A stretch of DNA of 64,000 nucleotides, from contig NZ_JADHZD010000005.1 of the NCBI RefSeq assembly GCF_020102855.1, positions 124,001-188,000 of the forward strand, in the 5' to 3' direction. The stretch comes from Nocardioides lacusdianchii (GTDB taxonomy: Bacteria; Actinomycetota; Actinomycetes; Propionibacteriales; Nocardioidaceae). A program made the translations under genes and the position numbers. Every line of letters starts with the position of its first letter. Within the stretch, counting starts at the first letter, position 1. Shown here piece after piece: positions 17,932 through 25,480 of the stretch. Below the pieces are notes generated by a model. It saw only the letters and a program-made list of their open reading frames with translations. It did not search any database and was not told where the DNA came from.

Positions 17932-19188
17932 ATGACAGCGATCGCGCACTTCGACGACCACCAGGTGGTGGCCTTCGCGCGGTGGCTGGAGGCCGATCTT
18001 GCAGAGATCGTGGATCGACCGATGTGGTCGATGTCGACCCGTGACGCGGAGCACGCGCTCCTGGCATTGACGCGGGTTCGCGGCCAGCTCGACGCGTTGC
18101 TCATGCGGGTGCTGCGGCAGGCCGAGGCCGTGGGCGCGGGCCTCGACACGGGAGCGACGTCGACGACCAACTGGTGGTCCCACGCGACCCGCACCACCCG
18201 CGTCGAGGCGCACCGCACCGCTCGGCTGGCCAGATCACTGGAGGACCACGAGGAGGTCAGCCGGGCGCTGGTCGCCGGCGACGTGCGGACCGACCAGGCG
18301 CGTGTCGTCACCGAGGCGGTCGACGCGCTCCCCGACGTGGTGGAGGAGGGGGTGCCGAAGGCGGCGACGCGGTTCCTGCTGGAGAAGGCCGGTGAGCACG
18401 ACGCGAAGGCACTCCGGATCCTCGGGCGCCGCGTGCTGGAGGTGGTCGACCCCGCTGCTGCCGATGCCGACGAGGCGCGTCGGCTGGAGGCAGAGGAGGC
18501 GGATGCCCTGGCTGCCGCGTCGTTCACCCTGGTCGACGACGGGCGCGGGACATGCCACGGCCGCTTCACCGTCCCCTCGCTCCACGGGGCGATGCTCGCC
18601 AAGGACTTGAAGGCCCGCGTCGCCCGGACGCGTCGGCGGGCTGCCGAGAAAGACCCCGACCCTCGGACACCCCGTTACGCCCGACACAGGATGGGACTGG
18701 CGTTCGTCGACTACGTGGAGAGCCGTCCGCGCAGGTCAGTCCCGAAGGCCGGCGGTCTCGCGGCCACTGTCGTCGTGACGATGGAGCTCGAGACGCTGTT
18801 GGGCGGGTTGAGGGCCGCCTCGCTCGACACCGGTGGTCGGATCAGCGCCGGCGAGGCGCGCCGGCTGGCCTGCCGCGCAGGGATCGTCCCGGTGGTGCTT
18901 GGCGGGCCGAGCGTGCCACTCGACGTCGGTCGCAGGCGACGGTTCCACACCGAGGCCCAACGGATCGCGATGGGGATCCGCGACGGCGGCTGCACCGCGG
19001 ACGGCTGCGACGCACCACCCGCCATGACGGAGGCCCACCACGACGAGGTGCCCTGGTCGCGCAACGGAGGGACGAGCGTCGAGAAGGGTCGGTTGCTCTG
19101 CCCTCCGCACCACCGCCGCGTCCACGACGCGGCCTTCCAGCACCATCTCGACAAGCACGGCAAGGTCCGCTTCACCAGGCGGACGTAG
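17932..19188 (+). CDS. DUF222 / HNH endonuclease domain protein (13E12 repeat family)
   Basis: 418 residues. The N-terminal ~280 residues are a helical DUF222 domain (LLMRVLRQAEAVGAG, TTNWWSHATRTTRVEAHRTARLARSL). The C-terminal HNH nuclease spans RDGGCTADGCDAPPAMTEAHHDEVPWSRNGGTSVEKGRLLCPPHHRRVHD, with paired Cys and the H-N-H residues. These genes are multicopy in Nocardioides, Mycobacterium and their phages and behave like degenerate mobile genes. ATG at 17932 was chosen over the longer start at 17890, which would overlap the divergent hrpB promoter. The last codons (FTRRT) and following 30 bases are duplicated at 20408-20454. Confidence 0.88.
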   Translation: MTAIAHFDDHQVVAFARWLEADLAEIVDRPMWSMSTRDAEHALLALTRVRGQLDALLMRVLRQAEAVGAGLDTGATSTTNWWSHATRTTRVEAHRTARLARSLEDHEEVSRALVAGDVRTDQARVVTEAVDALPDVVEEGVPKAATRFLLEKAGEHDAKALRILGRRVLEVVDPAAADADEARRLEAEEADALAAASFTLVDDGRGTCHGRFTVPSLHGAMLAKDLKARVARTRRRAAEKDPDPRTPRYARHRMGLAFVDYVESRPRRSVPKAGGLAATVVVTMELETLLGGLRAASLDTGGRISAGEARRLACRAGIVPVVLGGPSVPLDVGRRRRFHTEAQRIAMGIRDGGCTADGCDAPPAMTEAHHDEVPWSRNGGTSVEKGRLLCPPHHRRVHDAAFQHHLDKHGKVRFTRRT

Positions 19189-19220
19189 GGAGCCGCCACC
19201 CAGGGACACGCGGATGCTGA
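19173..19220 (+). repeat. Direct repeat, copy 1 (3' end of the HNH gene plus flank)
   Basis: CACCAGGCGGACGTAGGGA followed by a variable triplet, then GCCACC and ACGCGGATGCTGA. It contains the stop codon of the DUF222/HNH gene. Copy 2 at 20408-20454 matches over about 45 bases with a few substitutions and a 1-2 base gap. Confidence 0.75.
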
Positions 19221-19227
19221 CACGCGT

Positions 19228-19253
19228 GGGCTCGGGCTCGGGCTCAGGCTCGG
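19228..19253. repeat. Short tandem GGGCTC hexamer array
   Basis: About four copies of GGGCTC with one variant (AGGCTC) immediately after the repeat. It lies in the gap before arr. Confidence 0.6.
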
Positions 19254-19316
19254 GTCACCCATGGACTTGGTGCCGGATCCGAGGCGTCGCCCTCGACCGG
19301 CGTGCCGTCCGGGTCG

Positions 19317-19322
19317 TAGCCT
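19317..19322 (+). promoter_or_regulatory. -10 element TAGCCT, leaderless promoter of arr
   Basis: TAGCCT then 7 bases to ATG 19330. It supports 19330 as the start and argues against the in-frame ATG at 19261. Confidence 0.5.
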
Positions 19323-19329
19323 CGCGAGC

Positions 19330-19779
19330 ATGGGGGCGCGGGCACCGGTGACGTACGAGCAGCACGACCACGTGGCGGGTCCGTACCTCCACGGCACCAG
19401 GTCCGAGGTGCGCCCGGGGGACGAGCTGGTGGCGGGGTGGTCCTCGAACTTCCAGGAGGGCCGCGTGTCGAACCACCTCTACTTCACGACGCTCGAGAGC
19501 ACCGCGGCGTGGGGCGCCCAGCTGGCGACGGCGCTCGCCGGCCTGGAGGGAAGGGGCCACGTCTACGTCGTCGAGCCGACGGGGCCGTTCGAGGACGATC
19601 CGAACGTCACCGACAAGCGCTTCCCCGGCAACCCGACCGAGTCCTACCGCACCCGACACCCGCTCCGGGTCCTGCACGAGGTCGACGACTGGCAGGAGCA
19701 CCCGCCCGAGGCGCTGCAGGCGATGTTGGACAGCCTGGCCAGGCTGCGGGAGCAGGGTCTGGACGTCATCGAGGACTGA
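19330..19779 (+). CDS. arr: NAD+--rifampin ADP-ribosyltransferase Arr
   Basis: 149 residues. Nearly every family landmark is present: GPYLHGTRSEVRPGDELV with the catalytic-site His, GWSSNFQEGRVSNHLYFT, GLEGRGHVYVVEPTGPFEDDPNVTDKRFPGNPTESYRT and a closing LDVIED. Arr transfers ADP-ribose from NAD+ to the C23 hydroxyl of rifamycins and so inactivates them. It resembles the chromosomal mycobacterial Arr. It is bracketed, together with the next gene, by direct repeats derived from the HNH gene end, which hints at local insertion or duplication. Intrinsic rifamycin resistance is predicted. Confidence 0.93.
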   Translation: MGARAPVTYEQHDHVAGPYLHGTRSEVRPGDELVAGWSSNFQEGRVSNHLYFTTLESTAAWGAQLATALAGLEGRGHVYVVEPTGPFEDDPNVTDKRFPGNPTESYRTRHPLRVLHEVDDWQEHPPEALQAMLDSLARLREQGLDVIED

Positions 19780-19921
19780 GGACGCCCGAACGTGTGCGGA
19801 GGTCACGGCGGCATAACCATCCGGTGACGCTTGGTCACGGCCGCAGCGTGAGGGCGGTTGTGAGGTCTCCATCGGTCGCGCACGGTGGATGGGGAAGCCG
19901 ACCGAAGGAGTCGAGACACCT

Positions 19922-20383
19922 GTGTTCACGCTCACCAAAGAGACCGGATCGCCACGGCAGTGGCACGTCATCGCGACGATCGCGCTGGGGGTGGTCCTGG
20001 CGGTGGTCCTGTCCGCCTGCGGCCAGGAGAGCCCGGGTCGCGCGACGCCGTTGGGCGAGCGCGCCGAGAACGACGTCCCCCTCAATCCTCCAACGCTGCG
20101 GTTCCACGTGTCGGCGGACGGACAGGTGGACGCCTCACCCGACCTGGAGGCCGAGGCCGGAGAGGTCGTTGCAGTGGTGCTCGAGAACGAGGGCGACGCC
20201 GACTACGAGCTCCGGCTCCTCGACCCGGAGGGCGACGACGTGTTCGTGGTCGAGGCGCCGGCAGGCGGTCGTGGAGACGGTCGCACGATGCCCCGCGACG
20301 TGGGACCGCACGTCGTCGAGGTCTACCCGGTCGGAGAGCCGGGGGCCGCCGAGGAGTTCGCCCTCGAGGTGTCCGAGACCTAG
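19922..20383 (+). CDS. Lipoprotein of unknown function
   Basis: 153 residues from GTG 19922, chosen because AAGGAG lies 11 bases upstream and the N-terminus then reads as a lipoprotein signal: a charged start, VIATIALGVVLAVVLSAC with lipobox LSAC, then GQES. The mature part is acidic and beta-rich (LRFHVSADGQVDASPDLEAEAGEVVAVVLENEGDADYELRLLDPEG), resembling a small cupredoxin-like or Ig-like sandwich without copper ligands. An in-frame ATG at 19889 is an alternative start. It is expected to be anchored outside the membrane. Function is unknown. Confidence 0.7.
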   Translation: MFTLTKETGSPRQWHVIATIALGVVLAVVLSACGQESPGRATPLGERAENDVPLNPPTLRFHVSADGQVDASPDLEAEAGEVVAVVLENEGDADYELRLLDPEGDDVFVVEAPAGGRGDGRTMPRDVGPHVVEVYPVGEPGAAEEFALEVSET

Positions 20384-20407
20384 GCCGACGCTGTGCGGTG
20401 GCCGCTC

Positions 20408-20454
20408 CACCAGGCGGACGTAGGGATCACGCCACCGGGAAACGCGGATGCTGA
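20408..20454 (+). repeat. Direct repeat, copy 2 (orphan HNH gene 3' end)
   Basis: CACCAGGCGGACGTAGGGA, then GCCACC and ACGCGGATGCTGA, matching 19173-19220. No HNH coding sequence precedes this copy; the lipoprotein gene does. Confidence 0.75.
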
Positions 20455-20584
20455 TGCGTACGGCCCCCGGCTAGCCTCGAGGTCTCGCCCCACCCCTGGG
20501 GCGGCCGGGCTCCGCAGGCTCGACCTGCGCGGCGACCGGGATCCGTGAACAGTGGTCCGACCACATCGGCAGGGGTTGCCCGGC

Positions 20585-20606
20585 GGCCGGGTCGCACGAC
20601 CCGGCC
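20585..20606. terminator. Hairpin downstream of the DDAH gene
   Basis: Perfect 10-bp inverted repeat GGCCGGGTCG with a 2-base loop and its complement. It lies 35 bases beyond the stop of the minus-strand gene. There is no T tract, as is usual in high-GC actinobacteria. The rest of 20455-20640 shows only GC-rich sequence and a weaker GCCCC/GGGGC stem. Confidence 0.5.
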
Positions 20607-20640
20607 CGCCGGTGCCGGACGACGGTGGCGGGGCGCTCCC

Positions 20641-21405
20641 TCAGCCGCGCAGGCGTACAGACAGACACGTCACGCAGCCCTCGAGCTTCTCGAACTCCGT
20701 GACGTCGACGGCCACCACACGCAGCCCGCGCTCCTCGTAGAGCGCGCGGGTGCGCGGCGCGCTCGCCGACATCAGCACGGTCGACCCGTCGAGCAGCACG
20801 ACGTGCGACCCCGGCTCCTCGGGGACGGCCAGGAACGAGTCCCAGACGTCCGGGTCGTCGACGACCTCCTCCCACCCCACGACCGTGCCGTCGGGCAGGG
20901 CGGTGACCGCCGACTTCAGGTGCAGGGCCCTGGTGAGCGGTACGGCGACCACGGTGGCGCCCATCGGTGCGAGGTGGGCGGCGAGCTGGTCGATCCCGCT
21001 CCGGTTCGTGCGTCCGCCGAGACCGACCCAGACCGTGCCGTCGTGCTTGAGCACGTCGCCTCCGTCGAGGGTGCCGGGCGCTTCGACGTGGGCGATGCGG
21101 AGGCCGAGGTCGCGCAGGACCTGCTCCGTGCCGGTGACCTCGGCGCGGCGCTCGTCCGCACCGGGACGCGCGATGACGGCCAGGTCGTCGTACACCACCA
21201 CGGTGTCCTCGACGAAGACCGAGTCCGGGCACTCGGGTGCGGGCGGGACCTCGATGGTCTCCCAGCCCTCGCCCCGGAGGGCGGCGACGTAGGCCTCCCA
21301 CTGCTGCACTGCGAGGTCGACGTCGACCGGGACGCGGTCGATGTGGGTCAGCAGGCCCTCGGCGAGGCGGGGGCTGGGGCGGCGGACGAGGGCGCGACGG
21401 TTCAT
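20641..21405 (-). CDS. ddaH: Dimethylarginine dimethylaminohydrolase family protein
   Basis: 254 residues, the length of Pseudomonas DDAH. The amidinotransferase-fold catalytic residues are visible: the ECPDSVFVEDTVVV segment, E/D in GTLDGGDVL, H162 in ALHLKSAV, and a C-terminal Cys in EGCVTCLSV (C247 most likely). It would hydrolyse N-omega-methylarginines to citrulline and methylamines; related guanidino substrates are possible. ATG at 21405 fits the family start; the longer frame upstream runs into the promoter of the divergent transporter gene. Monocistronic. Confidence 0.88.
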   Translation of the reverse strand: MNRRALVRRPSPRLAEGLLTHIDRVPVDVDLAVQQWEAYVAALRGEGWETIEVPPAPECPDSVFVEDTVVVYDDLAVIARPGADERRAEVTGTEQVLRDLGLRIAHVEAPGTLDGGDVLKHDGTVWVGLGGRTNRSGIDQLAAHLAPMGATVVAVPLTRALHLKSAVTALPDGTVVGWEEVVDDPDVWDSFLAVPEEPGSHVVLLDGSTVLMSASAPRTRALYEERGLRVVAVDVTEFEKLEGCVTCLSVRLRG

Positions 21406-21508
21406 CCGCCGATCCTCGCAGGGCGGAGCGTACGGAGAGCCTTGACGTCCACCGCACGGCACCGAATGGTGGCCCGAGCCGTGTCCCCCAGGGTGAGGAG
21501 ATCCCGTC

Positions 21509-22886
21509 ATGTCCACCACCAGCGCCAAGCCACGATCCTCCGGGCTCGCGGGGGTGATGCGGCCGGTCAACTCCGTCGTCGAGCGCTTCATCCCCAGCGC
21601 CCTGGTGTTCGCCATCGTGCTGACCTTCGTCGTGGCGATCATGGCGCTGCTCCTGACCGACGCCGGGCCGGTCGACATCACCCGCGGCTGGGGCGAGGGC
21701 CTGTCCGGACTGCTGGCCTTCATGACCCAGATGGCGTTGATCCTGCTGCTGGGCCACACGCTGGCCAACACGGGTCCGGTGCGGCGGCTGCTCGCCAAGA
21801 TCGGCGGCCTGCCGAAGACAGCGCTGCAGGGCTACCTCTTCGTCTTCGTCGTCGCCGCCGTCGCCTCGCTCATCACCTGGGGCCTCGGCCTCGTGGTCGG
21901 CGTGCTGCTCGCGGTGGAGGTCGCCAAGCAGGGCCGGGAGAAGGGGCTGCGGCTGCACTTCCCGCTGCTCGTCGCGGCGGGCTACTCCGGCTACGTTATC
22001 TGGCACATGGGCTACTCCGGCTCCGGCACCCTGACGGCCGCCACCGAGGGCTCCTTCATCGCCGAGCAGCTCGGCGAGACCATCCCGATCAGCGAGACCA
22101 CCTTCGCCTGGTGGAACCTCGTCGCGATCGTGGCCACCATCGTGGCGGTGGGCATCGGCCTGGCGCTGGTCGCGCCGCGGGGCGGCGACCCGGTCATCGA
22201 GCTCGACGAGAATGCCCGCTTCGGCGACGACGTCGTGATCGACGAGGTCGTCACCCCGGCTGACCGGGTCGACGCCAGCCGGGTGCTCACGACGCTCGTC
22301 GGCCTCGCCCTGGTCGCCTACCTGGTGATCCACTACTCCGACGGCGGCACGGCCACCCTCGACATCGTCAACTGGACCTTCCTGGCGCTGATCTTCCTGC
22401 TGGTGCGCAGCCCGCTCGAGCTGATCGCCCTGGTGAAGAACGCCGCGTCCAACGTCGGCGAGATCCTGCTCCAGTTCCCGCTCTACGCCGGGATCATGGG
22501 GATCATGGCCACCTCCGGCCTGATCACCGTCCTCTCCGACTTCCTGGTCGACACCGCCGGCCCCTCGACCTTCGGCCTGCTGGCCTTCCTCTCGGCCGGG
22601 CTGGTGAACTTCTTCGTCCCGTCGGGCGGCGGGCGGCGGGCAGTTCGCCGTGCAGGGACCGGTGATGCTCGACGCCGGGGCTCGCCTCGGCGTCGACCCC
22701 TCGGTGACGATCATGGCGATCGCCTACGGCGACCAGTGGACGAACATGATCCAGCCCTTCTGGGCGTTGCCGGTGCTGGCCATCTCCGGGCTGAAGATCC
22801 GCGACATCCTCGGCTACACGCTCGTCACCCTCATCGCGTCGGGGCTGGTCTTCGCCACCACGATGCTGCTCGTCGGCGCCGGGTAG
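21509..22886 (+). pseudogene. Short-chain fatty acid transporter (AtoE type), frameshifted
   Basis: Membrane transporter of the TIGR00366/AtoE family with about 12 hydrophobic segments. Frame 1 runs from ATG 21509 through NFFVPSGGG at about residue 373, then loses homology. The continuation, with QFAVQGPVMLDAG reading on into DQWTNMIQPFWALPVLAISGLK and a stop at 22884-22886, is in the next frame. The junction is a 7-bp tandem duplication GGGCGGC GGGCGGC at 22624-22637; removing one copy restores a 456-residue protein of normal length. Because FVPSGGGQ(F/W)AVQGP is the family motif, the break is certain; whether it is real, reversible or a sequencing artefact is not. Confidence 0.85.
22624..22640 (+). 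repeat. 7-bp tandem duplication causing the transporter frameshift
   Basis: Two adjacent copies of GGGCGGC plus a further GGG, inside the codons for the conserved PSGGGQ motif. Deleting one unit joins the two reading frames exactly. Confidence 0.9.
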
Positions 22887-23099
22887 GCCGCGCCGGGACG
22901 GCGTACGACGCCCTGCCGAACCGACTGTTGACCGGGCGCTCCCGGGCGCGGATCATGGACAGCAGAGGGGAGTACCCCGTCCTCGACGACATCGTCACCC
23001 CGGTCGGCCCTGTCCGCCCCGGTGCGTCGGCCGCTCGAGCAACAGCGGTGGGGAAGACCTCCGGGAGTCCGGCGTGAGCCGGGGACGCGGAGGTGCGGG

Positions 23100-23318
23100 A
23101 TGGACGACGCGCAATGGACATGGTGGAGCCTCAGCTCGTACGGCGACCCGGGCGGCGTCATCGCCTGTGCCCTGGTCCTCGGGCTCCTGGGAATGCGGAT
23201 GCTGCCGTCGACGCGGCGCTGGGCGCCCCGGGGCAACGCCCGCCGCGTACGCCCCGTCCCGGCCCGCCGGGGCGGCGACGGTCGTGACCCGCGCCGGCCG
23301 CACTCGCTCCAGCGCTGA
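23100..23318 (+). CDS. Small membrane-associated protein, 72 residues
   Basis: Starts MDDAQWTWWSLSSYGDPGG, has one hydrophobic segment (VIACALVLGLLGMRML), then an Arg/Pro-rich basic tail. A GGAGG ribosome site is 7 bases before the ATG, and the stop lies 12 bases before the TerC start, so it is likely co-transcribed with terC. An in-frame upstream start at 23022 lacks a ribosome site. The protein is unrecognised. The stretch 22887-23099 before it holds no supported gene; a 40-codon frame at 22954 has no ribosome site. Confidence 0.5.
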   Translation: MDDAQWTWWSLSSYGDPGGVIACALVLGLLGMRMLPSTRRWAPRGNARRVRPVPARRGGDGRDPRRPHSLQR

Positions 23319-23330
23319 CGGGGGCACGTG

Positions 23331-24566
23331 ATGGAGGTTTCCCCCCTGGTGTGGGGCCTGACGATCGCGTTCATCGTGGGCCTGCTGGTCTTCGACTTCT
23401 ACTTCCACGTCCGCAAGGCCCACGTGCCGACGCTGCGCGAGGCGGCGATCTGGTCGGCGCTCTACGTCGGGATCGCCATCCTGTTCGGCTTCGGCGTCCT
23501 GGTGTTCGGCGGGCCGACGCCCGGTGGTGAGTACTTCGCCGGCTACATCACCGAGAAGGCGCTCTCGGTGGACAACCTGTTCGTCTTCCTCATCATCATG
23601 TCCAGCTTCCGCGTCCCCCGCGAGGACCAGCAGAAGGTGCTGCTCTTCGGGATCGCCTTCGCCCTCGTGGCGCGCACCGGCTTCATCTTCCTTGGCGCCG
23701 CGCTGATCAACTCCTTCGCGTGGGTCTTCTACCTCTTCGGCCTGATCCTCATCCTCACCGCCGGCAACATGCTGAAGTCCGACCACGGGGAGTCCGAGAG
23801 CGCGGACAACGTCGTCGTACGCCTGGCGCGCAGGTTCATGCACACCACCGACCACTACGACGGTGACCGGCTCTTCACGGTGGTGGACGGCAAGCGGGCG
23901 ATGACGCCGATGCTGCTCGTGATGGTGGCGATCGGCGGCACCGACATCCTCTTCGCGCTCGACTCGATCCCGGCGATCTTCGGGCTCACGCAGGACACGT
24001 ACCTGGTCTTCACCGCTGTGGCGTTCTCTCTCCTCGGGCTGCGCCAGCTCTTCTTCCTCATCGAGGGCCTGCTCGACCGGCTGATCTACCTGTCCTACGG
24101 GCTGGCGGCGATCCTGGCCTTCATCGGGGTCAAGCTCATCCTGCACGCGCTGCACGAGAACAACATCCCGTTCATCAACGACGGCGAGCCGATCCCCGTG
24201 ACCGAGATCAGCACGTCGGTGTCGCTGAGCGTCATCCTCGGCGTCCTCACCGTCACGGTGGTCGCCTCGCTGGTCAGCCCGGCGGGCCGGGCGCGCAACG
24301 CGATCAACAACGCGCGGCGCCACGCCGAGGACTACCTCGACTCCGAGTACACCACCGACGCCGCCGAGCGGGAGCGGATCTACGGGCTGCTGCTCGCCGA
24401 GCGCGACCAGATCATCGCGCTGGGCCCGAAGTACCGGCAGAAGGCCCGCAACGAGCAGGAGCTGATGGCGCTGCTCCAGCGCGCCCGCGACAGCCACGAC
24501 AGTGCCGTGGACCGCGGCGAGGCCACGGCCACGGGACCGTCGAAGCTGCTCCCGCCGCGAACCTGA
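23331..24566 (+). CDS. TerC family integral membrane protein (Alx type)
   Basis: 411 residues from ATG 23331 (a GTG one codon earlier is possible). About nine transmembrane segments. TerC hallmarks are GGEYFAGYITEKALSVDNLFVFLIIMSSF and GGTDILFALDSIPAIFGLTQDTYLVFTAVAFSLLGLRQLFF, containing the conserved acidic residues of the metal-ion pathway. Family members are implicated in tellurite resistance, manganese export and pH response. The C-terminal ~100 residues are cytosolic and charged. It is convergent with the heliorhodopsin gene, 17 bases apart. Confidence 0.9.
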   Translation: MEVSPLVWGLTIAFIVGLLVFDFYFHVRKAHVPTLREAAIWSALYVGIAILFGFGVLVFGGPTPGGEYFAGYITEKALSVDNLFVFLIIMSSFRVPREDQQKVLLFGIAFALVARTGFIFLGAALINSFAWVFYLFGLILILTAGNMLKSDHGESESADNVVVRLARRFMHTTDHYDGDRLFTVVDGKRAMTPMLLVMVAIGGTDILFALDSIPAIFGLTQDTYLVFTAVAFSLLGLRQLFFLIEGLLDRLIYLSYGLAAILAFIGVKLILHALHENNIPFINDGEPIPVTEISTSVSLSVILGVLTVTVVASLVSPAGRARNAINNARRHAEDYLDSEYTTDAAERERIYGLLLAERDQIIALGPKYRQKARNEQELMALLQRARDSHDSAVDRGEATATGPSKLLPPRT

Positions 24567-24583
24567 GGGGCTTTCCTGGAGGG

Positions 24584-25366
24584 CTACGAGGCCAGGGACC
24601 CGCCGAAGATCTGCCAGGCCAGCGCCGACTTCGCGACGAGGCTCAGGACGAGGTAGGCCCGCTCCCCGAACGCGTAGCTGCGCCAGGGCCCGACGCCGCG
24701 GTACTGCAACCACTGGTTGAGCGCGAAGCTGTTGAAGAAGACGAAGAGCGACACGAAGATCCCGACCACGAAGCCGGGGACCTCCTCGGCGGCGAGGAGG
24801 TTGAGCCCGATGGCGACCCACGGCGCGGCGCCGGCGACGCACCCGAACCAGAAGGGCTTCATCGTCCGGGTGGTGGCGGTGCCGCCGGGCGGGTTGGCCG
24901 ACTCCTGGAGCCAGCCGAAGAGGATCATCGCCACGTTGGCGCCGATGATCCCGATCAGCGCCGCGACGTCCACGACGCCGGCGTACAGCGCGATCAGGAC
25001 GACCATGATCGTCGCGCTGAACGAGTACTCCACCCACCGGAAGCGGTTGATCCCCCGGCGCAGGTCGCGCTCGTAGGTGCTGCGCAGGACCGTCGCCGTC
25101 AGCAGGTGGTCGAGGCCGGCGAGCACCAGGAAGGTCGCGATCGCGATCCCGACGGGCAGGTCGAGCAGGCCCTCGGGAGACGCGATCGCGCTGCCGGGCG
25201 GACCCGTCGGCAGCGACTGGGTGATGGTGATCGCGAAGTCGGTCGCCAGCACCACCACGGCGACCGCTTGAGCGAGGTGGAGCACCGCGAGGGCGAGGTT
25301 CCACCCGCGGAGCGAGCGGAGCGCCCCGTCGTCGACACCGGTCGCGGTCACGTCGTGGGAGGTCAT
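24584..25366 (-). CDS. Heliorhodopsin
   Basis: 260 residues, seven predicted transmembrane helices. The family signature is unmistakable: YERDLRRGINRFRWVEYSFSATIM with the putative counterion E113, DVAALIGIIGANVAMILFGWLQE, PFWFGCVAGAAPWVAI, SLFVFFNSFALNQWLQYRGVG, and SLVAKSALAWQIF with retinal-binding K246. These correspond to E107 and K241 of heliorhodopsin 48C12. Heliorhodopsins have the N-terminus inside the cell and a slow photocycle without ion pumping; their role is debated (sensor or enzyme regulator). No retinal-synthesis gene is in the window. ATG 25366 is 6 bases from a CATGAT -10 box and about 49 bp from a DosR-like palindrome. Confidence 0.95.
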   Translation of the reverse strand: MTSHDVTATGVDDGALRSLRGWNLALAVLHLAQAVAVVVLATDFAITITQSLPTGPPGSAIASPEGLLDLPVGIAIATFLVLAGLDHLLTATVLRSTYERDLRRGINRFRWVEYSFSATIMVVLIALYAGVVDVAALIGIIGANVAMILFGWLQESANPPGGTATTRTMKPFWFGCVAGAAPWVAIGLNLLAAEEVPGFVVGIFVSLFVFFNSFALNQWLQYRGVGPWRSYAFGERAYLVLSLVAKSALAWQIFGGSLAS

Positions 25367-25406
25367 GGCTCCATCATGGGGCCTGCGTGCCCCGGGACCG
25401 GCGGGT

Positions 25407-25422
25407 CGGGACCTAGGTCCCG
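25407..25422. promoter_or_regulatory. Perfect 16-bp palindrome of DosR/DevR-box form
   Basis: CGGGACCTAGGTCCCG, fitting GGGACnnnnGTCCC, the core of the mycobacterial DosR motif. It lies between the divergent heliorhodopsin and DoxX-like genes, centred about 49 bp upstream of the probable heliorhodopsin transcription start and 66 bp upstream of the other start codon. Both distances suit activator binding. Confidence 0.6.
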
Positions 25423-25480
25423 GCGATGAGTGGACCAACGCCCGCTCACGGCGGCGGGCCTGCGCACCGAGGCTGGAGCC

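Noticed and set aside
14544..18044. 1166-codon open frame on the plus strand
   Set aside because: Entirely antisense to the alpha/beta hydrolase and hrpB; composition is Arg/Gly/Ala/Val-rich with no domain.
20471..22714. 747-codon open frame on the minus strand
   Set aside because: Antisense to the transporter and out of frame with the DDAH gene; a shadow.
22954..23076. 40-codon frame between the broken transporter and the small membrane protein
   Set aside because: No ribosome site, no -10 box at leaderless spacing, no recognisable composition.
21509..23077. Transporter annotated as one 522-residue protein in a single frame
   Set aside because: After about residue 373 this frame is Arg/His-rich with no hydrophobic segments, while the next frame continues the family motif and membrane helices; the protein is frameshifted.
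24567..24583. Terminator between terC and the heliorhodopsin gene
   Set aside because: Only 17 bases separate the convergent stops and no stem of useful length is visible.
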